Assembly (NCBI GenBank): GCA_027306505.1 | Contig: DAHUZP010000039.1 | Span: forward strand, 16,380-80,379 | Origin: Thermoplasmata archaeon | GTDB taxonomy: Archaea; Thermoplasmatota; Thermoplasmata; Lutacidiplasmatales; UBA184 | Direction of reading: 5' to 3' | Length of the DNA: 64,000 bases | Part shown: piece by piece, positions 52,018-61,837 of the stretch | How the letters are laid out: each line of letters starts with the position of its first letter | How positions within the stretch are numbered: the first letter of the stretch is position 1 | Notes under the pieces: model-generated | Told to the model about the DNA's origin: nothing | Seen by the model: the letters and a program-made list of their open reading frames with translations, nothing else | Database searches by the model: none | Program-made: the position numbers and the translations under genes

Positions 52018-53169
52018 TCAGTCGAACCCGGGCCCCAGCAGCTCGCGGGCGATGACGAGGCGCCGGATCTCGCTCGTGCCGGCCCCGATCTCCAGGAGCT
52101 TCGCGTCACGCATGAGGCGCTCGAGCGGCAGGTCCCTCATGTAGCCGTTCCCGCCGTGGATCTGGATCGCCTCGAGCGCCACGCGCGTCGAAGCCTCGCT
52201 CGCGAAGGTCAGGGCAGCGCACGCGGGCCGTCCCGTCCGCTTGTCGTGCCCCACCGAGTCCAAGGCCTGGTAGACCAGGAGGCGGGAAGCTTCCAGTTGC
52301 ATGTACATGTTCGCAAGCTTCTCCTGGATGAGCTGGAAGGACCCGATCTTCCGCCGGAACTGCTCACGCTCCCGGGAGTACCGGGTGGAGAGCTCGAGGC
52401 ACTCCTCCATGATCCCCAGGGGGATCGCGGCCAGGACCGCGCGCTCGACGTTGAGGCCGCTCATCACGATCTCCACGCCGTGGTTCTCCCTCCCGACGAG
52501 GTTCTCTGCCGGCACCTCGACGCCGTCGAAGAGCAGCTCCCCCGTAGGGGAGCCCCGCATGCCCATCTTGTCGAGCTTGCGCGAGACGGAGAACCCGGGA
52601 TAGCCCTTCTCCACGATGAACGCGCTGATGCCCCTCGATCCCTTGGACGGCTCCGTCTTCGCATAGACGAGGAGGGTGTCCGCGACCGGCCCGTTCGTGA
52701 TGAACTGCTTCGTCCCGTTCAGGACGTAGCGGTTCCCTTTCCGCTCGGCCCGCGTCTGCAGGGAGACCGCGTCGGAGCCCGCGTTGGGCTCGGTGAGCGC
52801 GAGGGCCCCGGTCTTCTCCCCCTTCGCGAGGGGAGGCACGTAGCGGCGCCGTTGCTCCTCGTTCGCGTTGCGGCAGAGGTTGTCCAGGCAGAGGTTCGAG
52901 TGGGCCCCGACCGACAGGGCGAACGCCGGGGAGACCCTCGCGATCTCCTCGAGCACGATCGCCTGGGCGAGGTAGCCGATCCCCGCCCCGTCGAGCTCCG
53001 TGGGGACGGTCACGCCGAGGTAGCCCTGCTCCCCCATCTTCCGGAACACCCCGGTGGGCCAGTGGTCCTCCCGGTCCATCCGGTCGGCGACGGGAGCGAG
53101 CTCCTTCCGTACGAAGGCGCGCACGGACTCCTGCAGCGAGCGTTCCTCGTCGTTGAGCCTGAGGTCCAT
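52018..53169 (-). CDS. Acyl-CoA dehydrogenase, isovaleryl-CoA dehydrogenase type
   Basis: A 383-residue FAD enzyme. Standard blocks: [53 protein letters not shown] and [20 protein letters not shown]. The substrate class can be read from the catalytic base. The C-terminal position that carries Glu in short/medium-chain enzymes is replaced ([11 protein letters not shown]), whereas a Glu is present in the helix-G block [20 protein letters not shown] (~residue 242), as in isovaleryl-CoA dehydrogenase. A role in leucine degradation is therefore likely. No electron-transfer flavoprotein genes are in the window. Confidence 0.9.
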   Translation of the reverse strand: MDLRLNDEERSLQESVRAFVRKELAPVADRMDREDHWPTGVFRKMGEQGYLGVTVPTELDGAGIGYLAQAIVLEEIARVSPAFALSVGAHSNLCLDNLCRNANEEQRRRYVPPLAKGEKTGALALTEPNAGSDAVSLQTRAERKGNRYVLNGTKQFITNGPVADTLLVYAKTEPSKGSRGISAFIVEKGYPGFSVSRKLDKMGMRGSPTGELLFDGVEVPAENLVGRENHGVEIVMSGLNVERAVLAAIPLGIMEECLELSTRYSREREQFRRKIGSFQLIQEKLANMYMQLEASRLLVYQALDSVGHDKRTGRPACAALTFASEASTRVALEAIQIHGGNGYMRDLPLERLMRDAKLLEIGAGTSEIRRLVIARELLGPGFD

Positions 53170-53269
53170 GCCCCCCCCTACGCCCTCCCCTCCAAAGCGC
53201 TATCGACCGCCTCGCAGCAGTTCAGGCGCTTGCGGGACGGAGGTCCGCCCCCCTGGGCGGTCCCTCCGC

Positions 53270-54838
53270 TCACTTCGCGGCCCGCATCCGCATCCCGAGG
53301 TGACGGCGCCACACCGCCCGCGCCCGGGGGAAATCGGTGCGGTAGTGCCCGCCCCGGCTCTCTTCCCGGGCGAGGGCGCCTCGCGCGATCATGAGGCCGG
53401 TCAGCAGCAGGTCGGAGATCGCGGGCCCCGGCTCTTGCCCATCCTCCCGTTCCCGTTCTGCGATGGACCAGTCCCTGGAGATCCGGGCGACCGCGTCCTG
53501 CAGGCGATGCGGGTCCCTCAGGATCCCGACCTGCTCCCAGAGGAGCTTCGCGAGCCCATTGCGGGTGAGCGGTCCTCCCGGGCTCGGGGCCCCGTGCTCC
53601 CGGGGGGCTGGGCTCAGCAGGACCTCCGGATTGGAGCTTGGAACGCCGGTCCAGCGGTCCGCCCCGCGCGCTGACCGAACGATGCGCTCGCCGAAGACCA
53701 GCCCCTCCATGAGCGAGTTGCTCGCGAGCCGGTTCGCCCCGTGCACGCCGGTCGAGGTCACCTCTCCACAGGCGTAGAGGCCCCGGACCGACGACTCCCC
53801 CGAGAGGTTCGTCGCGACGCCCCCTACCATGTAGTGGGCCATCGGAGCGACCGGGATGAGGTCGTGGGAGAGGTCGAGCCCCTGACGTTGCAGGAAATGG
53901 CCGATGGTGGGGAAGCGCAGGAGCAGCCGCTCCCGGGGGATCGCGGTCGCGTCCAGGAGGACGTGCTTCTCCCCGGAGCGCTCGAGCTCGAAGGCGATCG
54001 CGCGGGACACCACGTCACGAGGCGCGAGCTCGGCCTGGGGGTGATAGCGGGGCATGAAGCGCTCCCCCTGGACGTTGCGTAGCAACGCTCCCTCACCTCG
54101 CACGGCCTCCGAAATGAGGAAGCGGGGCGCTCCCTCGCGCCGGAAGACGGTGGGATGGAACTGGATGAACTCCATGTCCCTGACCAGCGCGCCACCACGA
54201 GCGGCGATGGCCACGCCCTCACCGGTGGCGATGGTGGGGTTCGATGACTCCCGGTACAGGTGGCCCGCCCCTCCCGTCGCGAGGACCGCGAAGGTCCCCC
54301 GAAGCTCCTCCTCCCCCCGGGGTGAGCTGACCGTGAGGGACACCCCCTCGCGGCCTTGCGACCGCAGGGCAAGGAGGTGGGTGTGCTCCCGGACGTCGAT
54401 CCCCTCCTCGACCACCCGGCGCTGGAGCGTCTCCTCGATGTGCAGTCCGGTCGCGTCACCTCCGGCATGCAGGATCCGGTCCCGGGAGTGGGCGGCCTCC
54501 CTTCCCAGGGTGACGCGTCCCTCGACCGTGTCGAAGGGCACGCCCCAGCGAGCGAGGTCGGCGATACGCCGGGGGGCTTCCTGCGTCAGGGCCCTCGCCG
54601 CGGCTCGGTCGACGAGCCCGGCCCCCGCCCGCAGGGTATCTTGGAAGTGGAGGGCGGGAGAGTCGTCCGCGCCGACCGCGGCGGCGATACCGCCCTGGGC
54701 GTAACGCGTATTGGACTCGGTCAGGCGAGACTTGGTGAGGATGCAGGGGACGAGCCCCTCCTCCCTCGCGCGCAGAGCGACGTAGAGCCCGGCGATGCCG
54801 CTTCCCACGATGAGGAGGTCGGGGTGTCGTCGCGGCAC
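53270..54838 (-). CDS. nadB: L-aspartate oxidase (NadB)
   Basis: The first enzyme of NAD synthesis from aspartate, making iminoaspartate. GTG 54838 gives 522 residues and has a TATA-like box 26 nt upstream; the frame extends further back to 55027 but without support. FAD site DLLIVGSGIAGLYVALRARE starts near residue 7. Other blocks: TRYAQGGIAAAVG, HSRDRILHAGGDATG, LATGGAGHLY, MEFIQFHPTVF, MAHYMVGGVATNL and GEVTSTGVHGANRLASNSLM. The C-terminal ESRGGHYRTDFP is also typical. NadA and NadC are not in this window. Confidence 0.95.
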   Translation of the reverse strand: MPRRHPDLLIVGSGIAGLYVALRAREEGLVPCILTKSRLTESNTRYAQGGIAAAVGADDSPALHFQDTLRAGAGLVDRAAARALTQEAPRRIADLARWGVPFDTVEGRVTLGREAAHSRDRILHAGGDATGLHIEETLQRRVVEEGIDVREHTHLLALRSQGREGVSLTVSSPRGEEELRGTFAVLATGGAGHLYRESSNPTIATGEGVAIAARGGALVRDMEFIQFHPTVFRREGAPRFLISEAVRGEGALLRNVQGERFMPRYHPQAELAPRDVVSRAIAFELERSGEKHVLLDATAIPRERLLLRFPTIGHFLQRQGLDLSHDLIPVAPMAHYMVGGVATNLSGESSVRGLYACGEVTSTGVHGANRLASNSLMEGLVFGERIVRSARGADRWTGVPSSNPEVLLSPAPREHGAPSPGGPLTRNGLAKLLWEQVGILRDPHRLQDAVARISRDWSIAEREREDGQEPGPAISDLLLTGLMIARGALAREESRGGHYRTDFPRARAVWRRHLGMRMRAAK

Positions 54839-54861
54839 GGGGCTCCCCAGGCTCTTCGGGC

Positions 54862-54867
54862 GATATG
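54862..54867 (-). promoter_or_regulatory. TATA-like box (CATATC) for nadB
   Basis: Centred 26-27 nt before GTG 54838; decides that start and indicates a leaderless message. Confidence 0.55.
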
Positions 54868-55031
54868 ACGGATGGGGGCGCCCGCGGCCGGGGGGGGTCT
54901 CCCCCCTTGGTGGTTCGATGGACCCTCCCGGGAAGGCTCCGGAACCCTGCGCCCCGAGAGGAAAACCGGCGTACGGGGGAGGGGGTCCAGGGGCGGGGTG
55001 GGGGCCCGTCGCGTGTTCGACGGCCACACAT

Positions 55032-55038
55032 CTATATC
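55032..55038 (+). promoter_or_regulatory. TATA-like box (CTATATC) for the giant repeat surface protein
   Basis: Centred 25 nt before an in-frame TTG (55060) and about 55 nt before ATG 55090. A leaderless TTG start or a 30-nt leader before the ATG both fit. Confidence 0.5.
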
Positions 55039-55089
55039 CGCATCAACGATGGGGTGCTCTTGGGGCTGCCTCGAGGGGGAGCCCTGCGG

Positions 55090-58000
55090 ATGACCGATCC
55101 ACGCGCGATGCCGGCAGGACCCCGTGGCGGGCCCTGCGCCAGGGTCTCCACCTGGTGCTATTTCGCGGTCTCGGTGATGGTCCTCTCCACCCTCATCGTG
55201 GCATTCCCGAGCGGGATGTCCCTGCCCTTGAGCTCCGTGAGCTCCCTGCCCCGTGGGGTCCTCGCGACGAGCACGGAGGCGCCTGGGCCCTCGTCGGGGA
55301 CCCCCTACGCGCCTCTCGACCCGTCGGCCCCAGCCTACGCCCCTTCCTCGGCCGAGTCGGCCCCCCTGGTCTCCTTCCTCAACCCGCCCCACCTCACCAC
55401 GGCGATCCGCGACGCCCCATCGACCATCTACACCTACAAGAACCAGCAAGAGCAGGTGCCCCAGGACTCGAAGGTGACCCTCTGGGTCAATGCGACCGGG
55501 GGGAGCGTGCCCACCTACGCGAACGTCCAGGTCGTCTTCGTGGTCGAGACGACCCTCTACGACGGCGTCTACGACCCCACCTCGTACGACTCCGGGGTCA
55601 ACAACCCCTGCAACGGACCCTGCCAGGAGTCGAACGCGGTGCCGTTCTTCGTCGCGAACTCGGGGACGATCGCGAGCAACATCGCCGCGAACAACCCCTA
55701 CTCCACCGTCTCCTTCGCGATGGTCGACTACTTCGCGACGCTCACGGACCACGACGACGGCGACGGGGCGGAGTACCACGTGGACGTCGGGAACTTCGTT
55801 CCGGCGGGGAACTTCCAGAGCGCGGTCGTCTCCGGCTTCCAGAACCCCGTGCTCGGCGGGAACTGGTACTACAGCGACAGCGACTTCTCCGACAGCTTCC
55901 TCGACTCCTCGTCCATCACCGCCCTCTACGGGGCGCTCAAGGGCTCCAACCTCGCATGGAACCCTTCCGACCACCACGTCATCGTCCTGGTCACCTCCGC
56001 CGCCCCCCGGGACGGGAACTACTCGGTCAACTACGCCTACAGCCACTCCGACACCAACAGCGGGAACAGCTCGAACTGTGAGCCGTCCTACCCGTTCGGT
56101 GGAGGGCTCTCCTCGCCCAACTGTGAAGCTTGGACCACGGGCACGAACAACATCGCCTCCCTGGCCCGGGGCCTCGGGGTCAACATCGACGTCATCGACC
56201 TCGCGAACGGCCTCACCAACGGGGCCAGCCAGGACTACACCTCCACCGCCGGCGGGACCGCGGACGCGAACGCCATCCTGCACGCGGGGTGCGACCTCGC
56301 GAAGGCGACCGGGGGCTCTTGGGAGGGCCCCACCGGCTACTCCTGCAGCGCCTCCTCGACGGGGACGGGGCTGGGGAACCTCACCTGCACCCAGGGGAGC
56401 TCCTGCTTCCAGGGACAGAACGGGAACAGCTACGCGAACCCCCCCCGGAGCTGGGCGTCGAACACCCCCCTCGGCTGGGCGATCGACCACATCTCCTTCG
56501 GGCCCTCCTCCGTCTCCAACGTCACGGCGTCCTCCAACGGCGCCCCGATGTTCCAGTTCGTCCCCGCGCTCAACCTCACTCCCGACCCCTCCAATCCGGG
56601 CTGGAGCGTGACCTGCCTACGGGCCGGTACCCCGCTCACCGGCTGCCAGCAGGGCCCCACGGTGACGAGCCAGGGGGCTGCTACGGTCTACGGGTGGGGC
56701 TGGCCCAAGTCCGACATGCTCCTCAACGACACCTGGACGGCGAGCTTCAACCTGGTCGCGATCGGACCGCCCTACAACGTGAGCTATCCCTTGGACGCCT
56801 GCACGAACACCGCTTCGGGGTGCACGGGGGCCGTGGGGGGGGCTGGCGCCGCCTCCATCGCGGACTACAAGAACTACCAGGGCACCCCGACCACGATCGC
56901 CTTCCCCGCGAGCGACATCTACGTCGTCTACCCCGGGATGAACGTCGTGGTCACGCCCCCGTTCGCGCGGGGCTATCCCGGCTTCTCCCAGACCTTCACG
57001 GCGATCGCCTCGGGGGGCCAGCCGCCCTACACCTACCAGTGGTCGGTGAACTCGGTCATCCAGGCCTCGACCTCCCCCACGTTCTCCTACACGTTCCCCA
57101 CGGTCAGCACCTACACCGTCCGCTGTCTGGTGCATGACCAGTACAGCGTCCAGGGCTACTCCGCGGTCTCGATCGTGACCATCGTCCGCAATGCGTCGAG
57201 CCTCTTCTGGGTCCAGGGGAACGTGACCGACAGCGTGACGCACGTGCCCATCGCGGGGGCGAACGTCTCGCTCAACGGCACCAGCGGTTCCACGGTTTCC
57301 GGCACCGTGGGTAACTACCAGCTGGGCGCTCTGGTGAACGGCACCTACACCCTCTACGTGAACGCGTCCGGCTACCAACACTTCGCCGGGAAGCTCACCG
57401 TCCTCGGCGACACCTGGATGAACGTCGCGCTCTCCGCGATCCCCCCGTCCAGCTACACGATCTCGGGCTACGTCACGAGCTACGCGACGGGGGCCGCTCT
57501 CGCCGGGGCCGCGGTGTCCCTCACCTACTACGGGAGCACCTTCGGGTCCACCACCTCGAACGCCCAGGGAGCTTACGCCCTCTCCGGGGTCCTCAACGCG
57601 ACCTACACCCTGAGCGCGACGCTCAACGGGTACAATCCGACCTCGCTCACGGTCACGGTCCAGGGCTCGAGCCTCGTGCAGAACCTCTCCCTCGCCCCCT
57701 TGCCACCCATGGCCTACTACATCACCGGGACGATCTCGGACAACGTGACCGCGCTCCCGATCGCCGGGGCCCTGGTGTCGATCAACACCACGGCGGTGCT
57801 CACGAACACCACCGGTACGAGCGGGACCTACACGCTCACCCCGATCTATGCGGGGACCTACGCGATCAGCGTCTCGGCTCCCGGCTACCTCAAGGTCTCG
57901 GTCGTCGTGACGGTGAGCACCTATTCGGTCACCCAGGACATCCAGCTCGGACGGCCCCCCACCCCCACCTACTCGGTCGCCGGGACGGTGCTGGACGCCT

Positions 58001-59031
58001 CCTCGCACCAGCCCATCGGCTCGGCGAAGGTCCAGCTATCGACCACCTCGTGGAAGGTGGTGGCGACCACCCTCGCCACCAGCGGAGGTGACTTCCTCCT
58101 GAGCGGACTGCTCAACGGCACCTACTTCGCGAACGTCTCCGCGACCGGGTACAGCCCCGTGAGCCGGGGCGTCCTCATCCAGGGGATGTCCCGCTCGGAG
58201 AACTTCAACCTCACCCCGAACGGTGGGGGCCAGGTAAAGACCTTCCTCGTCCAGGGGACGGTCACCGATGCCCGGACCGGAGCCTTCCTCCAAGGGGTCG
58301 CGATCGATGTCCCGCTCCTCGGGAACACGACCTCGAGCGCCGCGGGCGGGTTCTCCTACCCCGCCGCGCCGAACGGCCCCTACACCTACTCTGCTTCGCT
58401 CCCAGGCTTCCAGACGGCGAACGGGTCGTTCAGCGTCAATGGGGCACCGGTCGACCTCAACGTCTCCCTCACCCCGCTCAGCAGCGTCACGCTCTACACC
58501 CTCTCGGGCCTCGTCTACGACCAGGCGAGCGGCACGGGGCTCTCGGGAGCGACCGTGAAGGTCCTCAACGCGACGACCCCGCCCGTCCCCCCCACGAGCA
58601 CGATCAAGGGCGGAGGGTTCACGCTGAGCGTCCCGAACGGCCACTACGAGATCGAGGCGAGCGACGCGCAGTACCAGCCCGCCTTCGCGAACCTGACGGT
58701 CAAGGGCGCGGCGGTGAGCGGGGTCGTGCTCTACCTGACCCCGGAGATCCCCTCGGGCGGCTCGCCCCGGAACACCGAGTGGTTCATCTCCCCCGGTCCC
58801 TTCGGGCTCTACCTCCAGATCTGGGTCCCCTTGGTGGGGGGCCTCGCGACCTTCGCGATCGGGCTCACGGCCCTTCGGCGGCGTCATCCTCCGGTCCCCC
58901 CCAAGGAAGAGGCCGGCAAGGACGGCGCCCCATCGGGGACCGAGCGCCCTGACTCGACCCCTTCCCATACACCGCCCCCCTCGACCCCCGGGAACACGGG
59001 TGGCGAAGGGTCGGTCCTCCCGCCTCAGTAG
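55090..59031 (+). CDS. Giant anchored surface protein with carboxypeptidase-regulatory-like repeats
   Basis: A 1313-residue protein (ATG 55090; TTG 55060 also possible). A signal helix (~20-42) is followed by a ~590-residue Asn/Ser/Tyr-rich region of unclear fold with Asp-rich spots (TDHDDGDGAEYHVD) and several Cys. A PKD-like segment lies at ~635-700 (GGQPPYTYQWSVNS). Six carboxypeptidase-regulatory-like repeats (~708-1217) each begin with a pattern such as VQGNVTDSVTHVPIAGANVS or SGYVTSYATGAALAGAAVS and contain YxLxVxAxGY turns. A TM helix (~1237-1262) and a ~50-residue tail close it. Likely a cell-envelope stalk or adhesin. Confidence 0.82.
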   Translation: MTDPRAMPAGPRGGPCARVSTWCYFAVSVMVLSTLIVAFPSGMSLPLSSVSSLPRGVLATSTEAPGPSSGTPYAPLDPSAPAYAPSSAESAPLVSFLNPPHLTTAIRDAPSTIYTYKNQQEQVPQDSKVTLWVNATGGSVPTYANVQVVFVVETTLYDGVYDPTSYDSGVNNPCNGPCQESNAVPFFVANSGTIASNIAANNPYSTVSFAMVDYFATLTDHDDGDGAEYHVDVGNFVPAGNFQSAVVSGFQNPVLGGNWYYSDSDFSDSFLDSSSITALYGALKGSNLAWNPSDHHVIVLVTSAAPRDGNYSVNYAYSHSDTNSGNSSNCEPSYPFGGGLSSPNCEAWTTGTNNIASLARGLGVNIDVIDLANGLTNGASQDYTSTAGGTADANAILHAGCDLAKATGGSWEGPTGYSCSASSTGTGLGNLTCTQGSSCFQGQNGNSYANPPRSWASNTPLGWAIDHISFGPSSVSNVTASSNGAPMFQFVPALNLTPDPSNPGWSVTCLRAGTPLTGCQQGPTVTSQGAATVYGWGWPKSDMLLNDTWTASFNLVAIGPPYNVSYPLDACTNTASGCTGAVGGAGAASIADYKNYQGTPTTIAFPASDIYVVYPGMNVVVTPPFARGYPGFSQTFTAIASGGQPPYTYQWSVNSVIQASTSPTFSYTFPTVSTYTVRCLVHDQYSVQGYSAVSIVTIVRNASSLFWVQGNVTDSVTHVPIAGANVSLNGTSGSTVSGTVGNYQLGALVNGTYTLYVNASGYQHFAGKLTVLGDTWMNVALSAIPPSSYTISGYVTSYATGAALAGAAVSLTYYGSTFGSTTSNAQGAYALSGVLNATYTLSATLNGYNPTSLTVTVQGSSLVQNLSLAPLPPMAYYITGTISDNVTALPIAGALVSINTTAVLTNTTGTSGTYTLTPIYAGTYAISVSAPGYLKVSVVVTVSTYSVTQDIQLGRPPTPTYSVAGTVLDASSHQPIGSAKVQLSTTSWKVVATTLATSGGDFLLSGLLNGTYFANVSATGYSPVSRGVLIQGMSRSENFNLTPNGGGQVKTFLVQGTVTDARTGAFLQGVAIDVPLLGNTTSSAAGGFSYPAAPNGPYTYSASLPGFQTANGSFSVNGAPVDLNVSLTPLSSVTLYTLSGLVYDQASGTGLSGATVKVLNATTPPVPPTSTIKGGGFTLSVPNGHYEIEASDAQYQPAFANLTVKGAAVSGVVLYLTPEIPSGGSPRNTEWFISPGPFGLYLQIWVPLVGGLATFAIGLTALRRRHPPVPPKEEAGKDGAPSGTERPDSTPSHTPPPSTPGNTGGEGSVLPPQ

Positions 59032-59155
59032 AGAGCGTTGCCCCACGCGGCCGCCGGAGAGCGGACGGGCCGGGCCTTCGACGGCGAGGCCGTGGTCCAA
59101 GGGTCCGGTGCCGAACGAGGGCCGACAGCCGGCCAGAGCCCAATAGGAGCGCCTT

Positions 59156-60160
59156 TCAGCTGGGGGATACCGCCGCCGTCCAGCGCAGGACGCGTCCCAC
59201 GCGCTCGGTGGTGAAGCCGGCCCGCTCGTAGATGCGGATGGCCTCCTGGTTCGCTTCGGTCACCCAGAGACGGGCCTCGGTGAAGCCCAGGGCGACCAGC
59301 CCCCGAAGGGACCTCGCGAGGAGCGCAGAGCCGATGCCACGACCTCGGAACCTGGGGAGGACCGCAATGTCCGCGACGAGGGCGCTGTGAGGGTTCTCCT
59401 CCAGACAGAGCGCGAAGGCCACCAGGTGACCCCGGGGCCCTCCCTCGGAATCGGGCTCCTCCATCAGTACGGCCGGGGAGGCCTCTCGCAAGGGGGCGCC
59501 CAGGTCCCCGGCCATGAGCCCCCGAAGGAGGCGCTCGTTGTCCTCGGGGGTCTCGGCGACCATCGCCGCATCCGGGCCGCCCGCGAAGGCCGGGAAATCG
59601 ACGGAGGCGAGCAACCCCGCACCAAGGGCCAGGGCTGGAACGAACCGGAAATCCCGGGGAAGGTCGACCGAGGGCGGGGGGGCGTCCGAGCTCAGGGCAC
59701 GGACCATCGCCCTCCGGCGGACCACGAGGTAAGCAAGGCTCGGCCCCGCCGCATCGATCTCCTTTCCCCACGCCTCCTCGGTCTCCGAAAGCGCGCAGGA
59801 GAGGGCGAGGTCCATCCGTCGAAGGCCCGAGGGGCGCTCCCGAACGACCGCCTCAAGGAGCTCCATCCCCCCCTTCCGACCCTCAGGGGGGCCCTCCAGG
59901 TGCACCTGGCCGAAGGCCCGCCCGTTCCGGACCGCGAGGATCGCGAGGCCCTGTTCCTCACCGTTGGGAAGCAGCACCCAACCCAGGAGCCGACCGGCGC
60001 GAACCTCCTCCAGGGACTCCTCGGGCCAGGATGGAGGGAGGCTCTCCCCGCGGGCCTTGAGCGCCCGGCGCATGTCGACCAGAAGCTCGAGCAGGTCTCC
60101 CCGGTACGCTCTCGCCGGCACCACCCGTGAAGGGCCGGACTTGCCCGGGGTCTCGGTCAT
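59156..60160 (-). CDS. Two-domain GNAT acetyltransferase
   Basis: A 334-residue tandem GNAT protein. The C-terminal domain is complete: VADIAVLPRFRGRGIGSALL (acetyl-CoA motif A) and EANQEAIRIYERAGF (motif B). The N-terminal domain (~15-150) keeps the strand/helix order but its acetyl-CoA motif is eroded (VHLEGPPEGRKGGMELLEAV). This resembles mycothiol-synthase-like double GNATs. Substrate unknown. Confidence 0.8.
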   Translation of the reverse strand: MTETPGKSGPSRVVPARAYRGDLLELLVDMRRALKARGESLPPSWPEESLEEVRAGRLLGWVLLPNGEEQGLAILAVRNGRAFGQVHLEGPPEGRKGGMELLEAVVRERPSGLRRMDLALSCALSETEEAWGKEIDAAGPSLAYLVVRRRAMVRALSSDAPPPSVDLPRDFRFVPALALGAGLLASVDFPAFAGGPDAAMVAETPEDNERLLRGLMAGDLGAPLREASPAVLMEEPDSEGGPRGHLVAFALCLEENPHSALVADIAVLPRFRGRGIGSALLARSLRGLVALGFTEARLWVTEANQEAIRIYERAGFTTERVGRVLRWTAAVSPS

Positions 60161-60202
60161 GGGGTCACTCCGTCCACCGTGGGGACGTGGGAGCGGAAGA
60201 AC

Positions 60203-60619
60203 TTACCTTCGGTCGGGCGAGGAGGAGGGGGAGGAGTAGCGGGGCCCTCCCGACATGGACGCGATCTGGGCGGCCCTCAGCTGGAGCTCGTGGATCCTTC
60301 GGGTGACGGCCCCGATCATGTGGGCCGTGGTCAGCAGCGCCTGGTAGGCCTGGTCGAGCTCCTCCCTCCAGGACCGGGAGAGGACCATCCGGCGCTTGAG
60401 CTCCCGCTGCATCGCGAGGTCCGCCTCCGGGCGGAGGGAAAGGAACCGGTCCTCGATGGAGCGGACCTGGAGGTAGCGGTCCTCGAGCTCCGCCCTCAGG
60501 CGCGCGTGCTCGGCGGTGAGGGAGTGCAGCTCCTGCTCGATCGCCTCCATGCTCTGGGGAGTCGCCCCGGGCGGCGCCGGATCGAAGGCGGGGCTCGAAG
60601 GGAGGTCACCACGAGGCAC
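60203..60619 (-). CDS. Small coiled-coil protein
   Basis: A 138-residue product from GTG 60619; an internal ATG at 60550 is an alternative start. After a disordered Pro-rich N-terminus, residues ~24-115 are almost entirely charged heptad-like helix (IEQELHSLTAEHARLRAELE and DQAYQALLTTAHMIGAVTRR). The Ser-rich tail is disordered. No family recognised; probably a structural or adaptor protein. Confidence 0.55.
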   Translation of the reverse strand: MPRGDLPSSPAFDPAPPGATPQSMEAIEQELHSLTAEHARLRAELEDRYLQVRSIEDRFLSLRPEADLAMQRELKRRMVLSRSWREELDQAYQALLTTAHMIGAVTRRIHELQLRAAQIASMSGGPRYSSPSSSPDRR

Positions 60620-60677
60620 CGCTCTCTTTCCCCCTAGTTCCAGTTGCTCCTCGGTAGCCCCCGCGTAGGTTCGCGGT

Positions 60678-61607
60678 TCAAGAACGGGCCACCTCTGCTC
60701 GTAGGTTAGGCGAGACGCTTGCGCTCGTCGAGGGATCGATCGCGAGCTCGCGGAGCAGGATGGCCGCGATGTCGGGGGCGACCGATGCCCGCTCCACGGG
60801 GTTCTCGACCGTGTCTGTCGCGAAGATATCGTCGGTCACGGCCTTGATCCGCTCGAAAGCGTCCTTGAGGAAGAGCCCGTGGGTGCAGGTCGCGACGACC
60901 GCTTCCGCCCCCCGCTGCCGCAGGAGCTTCGCGCTCTCCACGATCGTGCCGCCGGTCGAAATGACGTCGTCGACCAGGATCACGTGCTTCCCGCGCACGT
61001 CAGGTCCCCCGGGGGGGAAGTAGAGCTCGACGCGCTCGCTGTCGATCCGCTTCTTCTCGAGACCGATCCAGGGTTTGCCGAGGATCTCGCCCATCCGGCG
61101 GACCCGGTCCACGCCACCCTTGTCGGGGGAGACGAGGAGGTCCACGGGCCTTTCCCGGAGCAGGCGGGCGATCGCTGGGATGCCGCTAGCTTCGTGGAGG
61201 GGGCGCTGGAAGATCCCGCGGTTGAGCGGGGAGTGGAGGTCCACCGTGATGACGGCGTCCGCGTCCAGCTCGGCACGGCGGGCGATGGCCCGGGCGCTCA
61301 CCGGCTCCCCGGGGAAGAACCTCCGGTCCTGACGGGAGTAGCCGAAGTAGGGGATGACGACCCAGACCCGGCGGGCGCCAGACTCCCGGACCGCGTCCTG
61401 CAGGAGGAAGAGCTCGACAAGGTCGGCGTCCGCCCGGATGGACTGGACGATGACCACGTCCTGCCCCTCGAAGCTCCCACCGACCCGGACATAGAGCTCC
61501 CCGTCCGGGAAACGCTTGCGGAAGGGGATCGCGAACGGGGCGTTGCCGAGCTCACGAGAGACCCGCTCGGCGAGCGTGGTCGAGGCGCTCCCACCCAGGA
61601 CGTGCAA
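60678..61607 (-). CDS. prs: Ribose-phosphate pyrophosphokinase (PRPP synthetase)
   Basis: Makes phosphoribosyl pyrophosphate from ribose 5-phosphate and ATP for purine, pyrimidine, His and NAD synthesis. TTG 61607 (309 residues) gives the normal start HVLGGSASTTLAERVSREL and is preceded by GGGGAG; GTG 61631 would add eight residues. Motifs: FPDGELYVRV, PYFGYSRQDRRFFPGE, DLHSPLNRGIF, SPDKGGVDR and the PRPP loop VILVDDVISTGGTIVESAKL. The product feeds PurP-dependent purine synthesis and the NadB pathway, both also in this window. Confidence 0.95.
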   Translation of the reverse strand: MHVLGGSASTTLAERVSRELGNAPFAIPFRKRFPDGELYVRVGGSFEGQDVVIVQSIRADADLVELFLLQDAVRESGARRVWVVIPYFGYSRQDRRFFPGEPVSARAIARRAELDADAVITVDLHSPLNRGIFQRPLHEASGIPAIARLLRERPVDLLVSPDKGGVDRVRRMGEILGKPWIGLEKKRIDSERVELYFPPGGPDVRGKHVILVDDVISTGGTIVESAKLLRQRGAEAVVATCTHGLFLKDAFERIKAVTDDIFATDTVENPVERASVAPDIAAILLRELAIDPSTSASVSPNLRAEVARS

Positions 61608-61837
61608 TGGCGACTCCCCTCGCCTCCGCACCCGTCCGGGTTCTTTTACTCATCGCCCCTACGAAATCGGGTGCGCGCGCCCCCGGCCCCTTCGCCAGGG
61701 AACGCTTCACGGCCCTAGACCACCATTCTGACGAGCCCCACATCGACATCCGCCGAATACCGGGACGCGCCATTAATATACACACTAATGCGCATACGCC
61801 CCCTGAAGGAGGTCCCCGCAAGGGGAACACTACGAGA

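Noticed and set aside
53054..54082. Rightward open frames opposite nadB
   Set aside because: Low-complexity Arg/Ser/Pro translations without motifs, antisense to a conserved enzyme.
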